Origin: Acetofilamentum sp.
Lineage (GTDB): Bacteria > Bacteroidota > Bacteroidia > Bacteroidales > JAFGUD01
Assembly (NCBI GenBank): GCA_020722645.1
Contig: DYKL01000062.1
Span: 1-13,446, forward strand
Direction: 5' to 3'
DNA length: 13,446 bases
Part shown: piece by piece, positions 7,201-13,446 of the stretch
Numbering within the stretch: the stretch's first letter is position 1
Layout: every line of letters begins with the position of its first letter
Notes under the pieces: generated by a model
The model's database searches: none
What the model saw: only the letters and a program-made list of their open reading frames with translations
Told to the model about the DNA's origin: nothing
Made by a program: the position numbers and the translations under genes

Positions 7201-8445
7201 ATGAGAAAATTTTTCATCATTAAATTTTTTTGCATATTAATTATCTCTTTTGCTGTTATTAAATCAGATGCTCAAAATAATATAAATTTACCTAATATTG
7301 CAGTTTATTACAATCCGACATTAACGACCTTACACCCTGATTATAAAGTCTATTTTAAATCACCGGATAAAGCAACTGTTTATTTTCGTTTATATTTGCC
7401 TGAATTGAATTTAGTGCTTTCAAACAGCGATTATCAGGCAAAAGTTCAGATAAAATATATTTTTTACAAATCATTACTTTCAACTGAAATTTTAGATAGC
7501 GCTTCACAAGTTGTTACTTTTCAGAAAAAAAATATCAGACAAACTATTATTACTTTTTTTGACATAGACATTCCAAAAGAAAATAGCTATCTGGTTCTTA
7601 TTACCAAAGACCTTTACAATCAGAAAAAAAGTATTGAAATAATTTATTTGGATATTACTGATAAGTCTGAGCAAAACTACATGCTTTTAAATGTGGAATA
7701 TGTCAAACCCGTTTTTTCAAATTTTGTAAGCCCCCAGAAAGAATATAAAATAGTTCACAATAAGGAAACTGATTCATTTTTGGTTAAAAAATTTTCAATT
7801 GATACAACTTTGGCAACACCACCCTCATCTATGCTAAAAACGAATTTTCAACCTCTTTTAGATACCCAGTTTTATCATAATTCTGCTGAAAATATTTTTT
7901 TTGAAGAAAAAAGCATTTATTGTGTCGAAAATCAGCAAAACAATTCGCAATTAACAGTTATGTGTTTTGACAAAGATTTTCCCGACATCAAAACATCTGA
8001 TAAAATGGTTCCGCCTCTTCAATATATTACAAATTCAGCAGAATTTAAAGAACTGTCTGCTACACCGAACAAAAAATTGGCAATAGATAATTTTTGGTTA
8101 TCTTTAAATAATGACCCTAATACGGCGAAATCATTAATAAAATTATATTATAACCGTGTTATATATGCTAACAATCATTTTACAACAACAAAACAAGGCT
8201 GGCAGACTGACAGAGGTATGATTTATATTGTTTTTGGACCGCCTGATATTCTTCATATTGCTGATAATTACCAAGAATGGATTTATCTTGATGATTATGC
8301 TAAAGAGCAAGTTAATCTGATTTTTGAGAAAAAGAATTTATATTTTTCGGTTAATGATTACATTTTAAAAAGAAATATTGAGTATTCAGCATTTTGGAAA
8401 GAAGCCGTAAACAGCTGGAAATCAGGGAAGTTCTTTGTGTTTTAG
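7201..8445 (+). CDS. Exported GWxTD-domain protein
   Basis: This 414-residue protein has a clear N-terminal signal peptide (RKFFIIKFFCILIISFAVIKSDAQ, cleavage plausible after SDAQ or nearby). A beta-rich middle follows (residues ~30-180, YFRLYLPELNLVLSN and similar alternating strands). The C-terminus is the GWxTD domain: QGWQTDRGMIYIVFGPPD, with GWQTD at residues 333-337, then a strand EWIYLDD. GWxTD proteins are widespread in Bacteroidetes and some other phyla, usually as exported proteins of unknown function. A periplasmic or envelope location is likely. The start is supported by the signal peptide and by a promoter-like element 39 bases upstream. The gene diverges from the paralogue run, and its stop is followed at once by a cluster of spacer repeats. 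No enzymatic residues can be named. Confidence 0.88.
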   Translation: MRKFFIIKFFCILIISFAVIKSDAQNNINLPNIAVYYNPTLTTLHPDYKVYFKSPDKATVYFRLYLPELNLVLSNSDYQAKVQIKYIFYKSLLSTEILDSASQVVTFQKKNIRQTIITFFDIDIPKENSYLVLITKDLYNQKKSIEIIYLDITDKSEQNYMLLNVEYVKPVFSNFVSPQKEYKIVHNKETDSFLVKKFSIDTTLATPPSSMLKTNFQPLLDTQFYHNSAENIFFEEKSIYCVENQQNNSQLTVMCFDKDFPDIKTSDKMVPPLQYITNSAEFKELSATPNKKLAIDNFWLSLNNDPNTAKSLIKLYYNRVIYANNHFTTTKQGWQTDRGMIYIVFGPPDILHIADNYQEWIYLDDYAKEQVNLIFEKKNLYFSVNDYILKRNIEYSAFWKEAVNSWKSGKFFVF

Positions 8446-8472
8446 AGTTATTGAGTAGTCGAGTTATTGAGT
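8445..8472. repeat. Short direct repeat GAGTTATTGAGT
   Basis: The 12-mer GAGTTATTGAGT occurs at 8445-8456 and 8461-8472, with a 16-base period. It begins in the last base of the GWxTD stop codon and leads into the palindrome at 8474. It looks like part of a composite spacer repeat. Confidence 0.55.
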
Positions 8473-8473
8473 T

Positions 8474-8503
8474 TGTAGAGACGTTGCATGCAACGTCTGT
8501 ACA
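8474..8503. repeat. Long palindrome with 20-bp perfect core
   Basis: AGACGTTGCATGCAACGTCT at 8479-8498 is a perfect 20-bp palindrome. With one G/G mismatch (8478/8499) the symmetry extends to 8474-8503 (TGTA...TACA). It is 28 bases after the GWxTD stop codon. From memory, GTAGAGACG-type palindromes are interspersed repeats found in many Bacteroidetes and some cyanobacteria. It could form a strong hairpin at the 3' end of the transcript, but no T-tract follows, so a classic terminator is not supported. Confidence 0.75.
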
Positions 8504-8516
8504 GTTAGTAAAGAAT

Positions 8517-8604
8517 TTAACAATACAAAAATGTAACAATGTAACAATTTAACAATGTAACAATATAACAATTTAGCAATGAAATAATTTAACAATATAA
8601 CAAT
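8517..8604 (+). repeat. 8-bp tandem repeat (GTAACAAT / CAATGTAA class)
   Basis: Nine in-phase octamers fill 8533-8604: GTAACAAT, GTAACAAT, TTAACAAT, GTAACAAT, ATAACAAT, TTAGCAAT, GAAATAAT, TTAACAAT, ATAACAAT. Two more degenerate units (8517-8532) extend the phase to the left. The array ends inside the ATG of the prenyltransferase gene (8603-8605), so the whole leader of that gene is repeat. Confidence 0.85.
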
Positions 8605-9547
8605 GTCAAATATTAAAAAAATTCTTAGACTAATCAGGTATCAAAATTTATTGTTTATCGTAATAATTCAGTATTCAATGCGGATTTTTATTGTTAAGCC
8701 TTATCTTAATAATCTTAATCTTGAACCGTTGTTCAGCGGTTTTCACTTTTTTTTGCTTGTAACAACAACAGTTTTACTCGCCGCTTCGGGATACATAATC
8801 AATAATTATTTTGACTCCGAACTTGACAAAAAGGCCGGTAAAGAAGTGTTTTTCGATAAATCTGACTCAAAAAAAACAGCTTTTAATCTGCATTTAATAT
8901 TAAATTTAGTTGCAGTAGCAATAGGTTTTTATATATCCTATGTGATAAATTTATATAAACTTGGTTTTGTATTTATCGTGATTGCGGGTTTATTATGGTT
9001 TTACTCGTCGTCATACAAAAAAATGTTTCTGATTGGTAATCTTATTGTTGCAATATTGTCTGCATTAGTGCCGTTAATTGTTATGGTTTACGAAATTCCT
9101 TTACAATATCAGTACAACAGCAGTGTTTTTATAAGCCTTCAGACAAATTTGAATGACTTAATGATTTGGATAGCCGGTTTTTCAGCATTTGCTTTCCTGC
9201 TTACTTTTATCCGCGAAATTATCAAAGACATTGAAGACATTGACGGAGATATTTCATTTAATGCCAACACATTACCTGTAATTTTGGGCGAAAAAAATGC
9301 CAAAATAGTTGTCTCTGCCTTAATTTTCATTTCTATTGTGTCAATTTTTGTCATTACAATAAAATTTTTGAACAATCCTTTGTCAATAATATACATAAGT
9401 TTGTTAATAATTTTGCCTTTATTTTTTCTGATTGTTAAAAACTTTAAAGCAAAAAATTCAAAAGATTTTCACTTTTTAAGTATTTTTACCAAAATTATTA
9501 TGCTATTTGGAGTGCTTTATTCTGTAGTAGCAAGCATAAACATTTAA
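8603..9547 (+). CDS. UbiA-family prenyltransferase
   Basis: This 314-residue integral membrane protein has about eight or nine hydrophobic helices, as expected for UbiA-type enzymes that attach prenyl chains to aromatic or glycerol-phosphate acceptors. The opening LRLIRYQNLLFIVIIQY and the block LLWFYSSSYKKMFLIGNLIVAILSALVPLIV are like Bacteroidetes proteins often named geranylgeranylglycerol-phosphate geranylgeranyltransferase-like. The second Asp-rich motif is intact: KDIEDIDGD, with Asp209, Asp212 and Asp216. The first motif, normally NDxxDxxxD, reads NNYFDSELD (residues 67-75). The first Asp is Asn68, while Asp71 and Asp75 remain. The usual N-x-P after it is also missing (KKAGKEVFFD). The acceptor is unknown. 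The start is kept at 8603 because conserved sequence follows directly, although the leader is a tandem repeat. dnaX follows after 18 bases. Confidence 0.88.
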   Translation: MSNIKKILRLIRYQNLLFIVIIQYSMRIFIVKPYLNNLNLEPLFSGFHFFLLVTTTVLLAASGYIINNYFDSELDKKAGKEVFFDKSDSKKTAFNLHLILNLVAVAIGFYISYVINLYKLGFVFIVIAGLLWFYSSSYKKMFLIGNLIVAILSALVPLIVMVYEIPLQYQYNSSVFISLQTNLNDLMIWIAGFSAFAFLLTFIREIIKDIEDIDGDISFNANTLPVILGEKNAKIVVSALIFISIVSIFVITIKFLNNPLSIIYISLLIILPLFFLIVKNFKAKNSKDFHFLSIFTKIIMLFGVLYSVVASINI

Positions 9548-9565
9548 TATTTATTTAATAGAATA

Positions 9566-11290
9566 ATGGAAGAATCTTTTATTGTATCAGCACGAAAATA
9601 TCGTCCGGCAACTTTTGAAAGTGTCGTTGGACAAAAATCTATAACAACTACATTAAAGAACGCTATCAAAACCAAACAATTAGCTCACGCTTATTTGTTT
9701 TGCGGTCCACGAGGTGTAGGAAAGACTACTTGTGCGAGAATTTTTGCAAAAACAATAAACTGTCAAAACTTAACCGAAGAAGTTGAAGCCTGCAATGAAT
9801 GTCAATCGTGCAAAGCTTTTAATACAGGTCGTTCATTAAATATTCACGAACTTGATGCCGCTTCAAACAACTCGGTTGATGACATCAGAAAACTTATTGA
9901 CCAAGTCAGGATACCGCCGCAAATAGGCAAATACAGCCTGTATATAATAGATGAGGTTCACATGTTATCTACTCAAGCTTTTAATGCTTTTCTAAAAACA
10001 TTGGAAGAACCGCCCGAACACGCAATTTTTATCCTTGCAACAACCGAAAAACATAAAATTCTGCCAACTATTTTATCACGTTGTCAAATCTTTGATTTTA
10101 ACAGAATTCAGGTTACCGACATAGTTGACCATTTATTGTACATTTCAAAAAAAGAAGGCATAGAAGCCGATGCAGATGCTCTGAACATTATCGCTCAAAA
10201 GGCTGACGGGGGTTTGCGTGATGCTTTGTCTTTCTTTGACCAGATTGCAAGTTTTTCGGACAAAAAAATTACTTACGAAAAAGTAATTCAAAGTCTCAAT
10301 GTTCTGGACTATGATTATTACTTTAAACTAACAGATGCTTTTATAACCGGAGACTATCTTTCGTCTTTGATAATTTTTAATGACATTCTTAACAACGGCT
10401 TTGATGCCCAGAATTTTATTGTCGGCATTAGTTCTCATTTCAGGGATTTACTTGTAGTTAAGGACGCAAAAACCATAGAATTACTTGATGTAGGGCATTC
10501 TATCAAAGAAAAATATCTTGAACAAACAAAAAAATCATCTATTGAATTTCTTCTTAACGCATTAAACGTTGTTTCACAAGCTGACGTTGATTACAGAATG
10601 GCAAAAAACAAAAGACTTTTAGTTGAAATAATGCTTCTGAAAATTTCTCAGATTACAGGTGAACTGCAAAAAAAATATTATACAAATTCCAACACTCAAA
10701 TTTTTAAAAATATTCTAACGAAAGAGAAACAAAATACATCAATAGTAAAAGAACCCAAAAATAAATACAACGATAACAATTCTAATATCGAAAATAATCA
10801 AAATCAAAAGATAAATGAAGTAGTTTCAGCTTTACCTTCTGTAAATTCTCTGATGAATAAAGGTTTTAAAACAGAAGAAAAAATAAACGAAACCAAAGAA
10901 AACAAAGAGAAACCTAAAACCTTCGGTGATAATATTGTTACAAAAGAACAAATAAAACCTGTTTTGATTGAATTTGCAAATACTTTTAAAAATGATAAAC
11001 CAAGAGTTGCATCTACTTTAATATCTTATGACTTTGAACTAAAAATACAAACAATAGTTCTAAAATTATCGAACGAAACTCAAAAATCGGAAATTGTTAA
11101 AATTTCGAAAGAACTTTTGGCTTATATCAATCAAAAACTTGAGTCTAATTTGAAATTTGAAGTAGAATTATCTGAAAATCCTCAGGTTGATAAAAAACCA
11201 TATACCAAAGAAGAAAAATACGAATATCTGAAAGAAAAAAATCCTGATATTGAAAACTTAAAAAAACAATTCAAACTGTTCATTGATTAG
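9566..11290 (+). CDS. dnaX: DNA polymerase III subunit gamma/tau
   Basis: DnaX is the ATPase of the clamp-loader complex, which loads the sliding clamp for chromosome replication in the cytoplasm. The 574-residue product has the AAA+ module at residues 1-240: Walker A GPRGVGKTT (47-55), a four-Cys zinc site at Cys66, Cys76, Cys79 and Cys82, Walker B with Asp129-Glu130 (IIDEVHMLS), the sensor 1/SRC block ATTEKHKILPTILSRCQ, and sensor 2 GGLRDALSFFDQ. The collar domain runs to about 365. A low-complexity Asn/Lys/Glu-rich linker spans about 380-450. The C-terminal segment (about 455-574), ending in YEYLKEKNPDIENLKKQFKLFID, is a tail seen in Bacteroidetes DnaX. The length suits a tau-like form without the long enteric tail. 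The ATG at 9566 fits the conserved start SARKYRPATFESVVGQ. The UbiA-family gene is 18 bases upstream. The A-rich linker may be slippery, but I found no defined shift site. Confidence 0.96.
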   Translation: MEESFIVSARKYRPATFESVVGQKSITTTLKNAIKTKQLAHAYLFCGPRGVGKTTCARIFAKTINCQNLTEEVEACNECQSCKAFNTGRSLNIHELDAASNNSVDDIRKLIDQVRIPPQIGKYSLYIIDEVHMLSTQAFNAFLKTLEEPPEHAIFILATTEKHKILPTILSRCQIFDFNRIQVTDIVDHLLYISKKEGIEADADALNIIAQKADGGLRDALSFFDQIASFSDKKITYEKVIQSLNVLDYDYYFKLTDAFITGDYLSSLIIFNDILNNGFDAQNFIVGISSHFRDLLVVKDAKTIELLDVGHSIKEKYLEQTKKSSIEFLLNALNVVSQADVDYRMAKNKRLLVEIMLLKISQITGELQKKYYTNSNTQIFKNILTKEKQNTSIVKEPKNKYNDNNSNIENNQNQKINEVVSALPSVNSLMNKGFKTEEKINETKENKEKPKTFGDNIVTKEQIKPVLIEFANTFKNDKPRVASTLISYDFELKIQTIVLKLSNETQKSEIVKISKELLAYINQKLESNLKFEVELSENPQVDKKPYTKEEKYEYLKEKNPDIENLKKQFKLFID

Positions 11291-11296
11291 AAATTG

Positions 11297-11336
11297 TTTC
11301 ATTGCTACATTGTTTCATTGTTTCATCGTTTCATTG
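11297..11336 (-). repeat. 8-bp tandem repeat (TTTCATTG), after dnaX
   Basis: Five in-phase octamers: TTTCATTG, CTACATTG, TTTCATTG, TTTCATCG, TTTCATTG. On the other strand the unit is CAATGAAA, differing by one base from the CAATGTAA unit in the prenyltransferase leader. The array begins 7 bases after the dnaX stop codon. Confidence 0.85.
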
Positions 11337-11340
11337 CATA

Positions 11341-11459
11341 ATTCATTGTTTATTATTCTTTATTCAAAATTTGTAATTAATAATTCAACATTCATAATTC
11401 ATAATTCAAAATTCGTTATTCGTAATTCGTTATTCAAAATTCGTAATTCAAAATTCTCA
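11341..11459. repeat. 7-bp tandem repeat array (ATTCNNN)
   Basis: Seventeen in-phase heptamers fill this stretch. The last eleven (11383-11459) all begin ATTC: ATTCAAC, ATTCATA, ATTCATA, ATTCAAA, ATTCGTT, ATTCGTA, ATTCGTT, ATTCAAA, ATTCGTA, ATTCAAA, ATTCTCA. The earlier six are more degenerate (for example ATTCATT at 11341 and ATTCTTT at 11355). The array lies between dnaX and the helicase gene and lacks stops in the helicase frame, which produces a spurious N-terminal extension. Confidence 0.85.
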
Positions 11460-11468
11460 TTTCATTTT

Positions 11469-13385
11469 ATGTCGGGAAAAAAAATAAAAGAAGAACTAAT
11501 AAGGCTAAAAGAACTTCTGCTGATAGAAAAAGAAGAAGATTTATCGCAGTTTAAACAGAAAATTCAGAGCACATCATTTATTGACCGCCGTAACGAAGGA
11601 ATTTTGTGGTATCCTGTACATTTGGAAAGCAAACAGTTTGATGCAGGCGAACGTCTGATTATAAATGTATCACGCTCTAAAGAACATAAAGAGGCTCATT
11701 TGTTTCAATCCGGTAAATTAGTCAGTATTTTTTCAAATGTCGATGATAAAGAAGAAATTACCGGAGTAGTAAATCAGGTGCGGAAACAAGATATGTTCAT
11801 TACAATTAACAATGACTTTTTTCCGGACTGGTTAAAATACGGCAAATTGGGAGTTCAGTTGCTTTTTGATGAAAATTCGTACATTGAGATGGAAAAAGCC
11901 CTCGACATTGTTATTACAACCGAAGACGAAAAAATCGAAAGACTGAAAAATATTATACTCGGCGATTTAGATGCAGAATTTGAAGAAAATAAAAACATAA
12001 CTTTTAAAAATCTTAATGACAGTCAAAATCAGGCGATAAACCTTGTAGAATCAGCAAAAGATATAGCAATTGTTCACGGTCCTCCGGGAACCGGAAAAAC
12101 TACAACCTTAATTCATTCGATAATTCAGACACTGAAATCAGAGAAACAAATTCTGGTATGTGCACCAAGCAATTCAGCCGTTGATTTAGTAGTTGAAAAA
12201 CTTGCAGAAAAAGGTGTAGATGTTCTCAGAATAGGACATCCAGCAAGAATTACCGAAAATACGCTCAAAAATTCGCTTGATACCCGCGTAACGCTTCATA
12301 ATTATTACAAAGATGTCAAAATGATTAGAAAAGAAGCCGAAGAGCTTTTTAATCAGGCAAAAAAATTTAAAAGAAACTACGGCGAACAACAACGTAAAGA
12401 ACGAAACGAGTTTTTTAAGCAGGCAAAAAAACTTAAAGAAGAAGCAAATCAACTGATTCATTATATCACGACAAGTTTAATCTTGCAAGCACAAGTCATT
12501 GCTACAACTTTGGTCGGTGCCAATAATTACCAGATAAAAGATTTAAAATTTGACACTGTTTATATTGACGAAGCGGCACAGGGTTTAGAGCCGGCAACTT
12601 GGATACCGATATTGAAATCTAAAAGGGTAATTTTTGCAGGCGACCATAATCAACTGCCACCGACTGTCAAATCTATCGAAGCGGCTAAAAATGGTCTTGA
12701 AATTACTTTGTTCGAAAAAGCAATTAACAGAAACAAAGCAGATGTTATGCTAAATGAACAATACAGAATGAATGAACAAATTATGAATTTTTCAAGTAAA
12801 TTTTTTTATAAAAACCAGTTGATTGCAAACGAAAAAGTTAAAAGTCACAAAATTTTTGAAGCTGATAAACCTGTTGAATTTGTTGATATTGCCGGTACAG
12901 GTTTTTCTGAAAGTAAAAATTACGAAACTCAAAGCACTTTCAACAAAGAAGAAGCTGAATTATTGCTGAATTACCTGAAAAAATATCTTGAATCAATAAG
13001 CGATTTTGATATTCAAAGAAATATTGACGGAATTGCAGTAATTTCGCCTTACAAAGAGCAAATTATTGTATTGAATGATATTTTTGAAAATAATATCGAA
13101 TTACCTGCATTTTTAAAAGAAAAAATTTCCATTAACACAATAGATTCTTTTCAGGGACAAGAAAGGGACATTATCTTTATTAGTCTTGTTCGCTCGAATG
13201 AAAAAAATGAAATCGGCTTTTTATCAGACATCAGAAGGATGAATGTTGCAATGACCAGAGCAAGAAAAAAATTAGTAATTTTCGGTGATAGCGGAACAAT
13301 TTGCAAAAATAAATTTTACGATGATTTTGTAACTTATGTCAACGAAATTAACTCCTACAAAAGTGCCTTTGAATTAATGTACTAA
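11469..13385 (+). CDS. Upf1/IGHMBP2-like superfamily 1 helicase (AAA domain)
   Basis: This is an ATP-dependent DNA/RNA helicase of the SF1B Upf1/DNA2/IGHMBP2 type, 638 residues from the chosen ATG. An N-terminal beta-barrel-like region (about 40-150) precedes the motor. The motifs are complete: Walker A GPPGTGKTT (204-212), motif Ia CAPSNSAVD, motif II DEAA (367-370), motif III GDHNQLPPT, NEQYRMNEQIM, motif V DSFQGQERD (Gln562-Asp567 included), and motif VI NVAMTRARKKL with Arg597 and Arg599. A Lys/Glu-rich coiled-coil insertion follows motif Ia, as usual in this family. The frame stays open upstream to 11283, but those 62 codons overlap the dnaX stop and translate the 8-bp and 7-bp repeats, so I reject that extension. 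MSGKKIKEELIRLKELLLIE is the natural start. Its role is probably in nucleic-acid maintenance; the substrate is unknown. Octamer arrays flank the gene on both sides. Confidence 0.93.
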   Translation: MSGKKIKEELIRLKELLLIEKEEDLSQFKQKIQSTSFIDRRNEGILWYPVHLESKQFDAGERLIINVSRSKEHKEAHLFQSGKLVSIFSNVDDKEEITGVVNQVRKQDMFITINNDFFPDWLKYGKLGVQLLFDENSYIEMEKALDIVITTEDEKIERLKNIILGDLDAEFEENKNITFKNLNDSQNQAINLVESAKDIAIVHGPPGTGKTTTLIHSIIQTLKSEKQILVCAPSNSAVDLVVEKLAEKGVDVLRIGHPARITENTLKNSLDTRVTLHNYYKDVKMIRKEAEELFNQAKKFKRNYGEQQRKERNEFFKQAKKLKEEANQLIHYITTSLILQAQVIATTLVGANNYQIKDLKFDTVYIDEAAQGLEPATWIPILKSKRVIFAGDHNQLPPTVKSIEAAKNGLEITLFEKAINRNKADVMLNEQYRMNEQIMNFSSKFFYKNQLIANEKVKSHKIFEADKPVEFVDIAGTGFSESKNYETQSTFNKEEAELLLNYLKKYLESISDFDIQRNIDGIAVISPYKEQIIVLNDIFENNIELPAFLKEKISINTIDSFQGQERDIIFISLVRSNEKNEIGFLSDIRRMNVAMTRARKKLVIFGDSGTICKNKFYDDFVTYVNEINSYKSAFELMY

Positions 13386-13390
13386 AATTA

Positions 13391-13446
13391 CTTCATTGTC
13401 TCATTGTTTCATTGTTTCATTGTTTCATTGTTTCATTGTTTCATTG
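13391..13446 (-). repeat. 8-bp tandem repeat (TTTCATTG), open at right edge
   Basis: Seven in-phase units: CTTCATTG, TCTCATTG, then five perfect TTTCATTG copies up to the last base of the window. The array starts 5 bases after the helicase stop and continues beyond the window. The unit and orientation are the same as in the array after dnaX. Confidence 0.9.

Noticed and set aside
8474..8503. Rho-independent terminator of the GWxTD gene
   Set aside because: The hairpin is strong but is followed by GTTAGTAAAG, not a T-tract.
11297..11459. CRISPR array
   Set aside because: The units are 7-8 bp and contiguous, with no spacers; no cas genes are present.
11283..11468. N-terminal 62-codon extension of the helicase frame
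   Set aside because: It overlaps the dnaX stop and translates the octamer and heptamer arrays; the conserved protein begins at the ATG at 11469.
12186..12461. Minus-strand frame of 91 codons inside the helicase gene
   Set aside because: It is a Phe/Leu/Lys-rich antisense shadow of the Lys/Glu coiled coil, with no independent support.

Overview
The window looks like a stretch of chromosome from a low-GC member of the Bacteroidetes (Bacteroidota). The evidence is the protein types: a TPR/transmembrane/SpoIIE phosphatase with the typical SINYAKRIQSAILP linker, a GWxTD-domain exported protein, a UbiA-type prenyltransferase of the kind usual in this phylum, and a DnaX with an Asn/Lys-rich linker and a phylum-type tail. 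One TAnnTTTG promoter-like element and the AT-rich spacer repeats agree. No tRNA, rRNA, CRISPR array, transposase, integrase or phage gene is visible.

Left part (1-2200, + strand): the 3' portion of a membrane-anchored SpoIIE-type phosphatase gene, broken by an apparent one-base frameshift near 1188-1192, followed after 4 bases by truA (tRNA pseudouridine synthase). Positions 2201-2516 lie between convergent genes. They hold a small stem-loop and a MITE-like imperfect inverted repeat, but no gene.

Middle part (2517-7095, - strand): a tightly packed run, read from right to left. It consists of three tandem paralogues of a ~186-residue family resembling DUF2378/TIGR02265 (the third is split by an extra A in an A8 run), a GNAT acetyltransferase, an unrecognised 143-residue protein, and an exported GH13 alpha-amylase-like enzyme. 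Gaps are 5 to 34 bases, so one transcript is plausible. Nothing in the sequence proves that the products act together.

Right part (7201-13446, + strand): a GWxTD-domain exported protein with its own promoter-like element, a UbiA-family prenyltransferase with a D-to-N change in its first Asp-rich motif, dnaX (DNA polymerase III gamma/tau), and a Upf1/IGHMBP2-like superfamily 1 helicase.

The spacers of the right part are filled with short-period tandem repeats. An 8-bp unit of class CAATGWAA occurs in three places, in both orientations, and a 7-bp ATTCNNN array occupies 11341-11459. The octamer arrays flank the helicase gene in the same orientation, and another runs into the start codon of the prenyltransferase gene. 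A 20-bp perfect palindrome lies after the GWxTD gene.

The least explained items are the three-paralogue cassette, the repeat family, and the two homopolymer frameshifts. The frameshifts may be real decay, slippage sites or sequencing errors. I do not see a clearly new defence or mobile system here.
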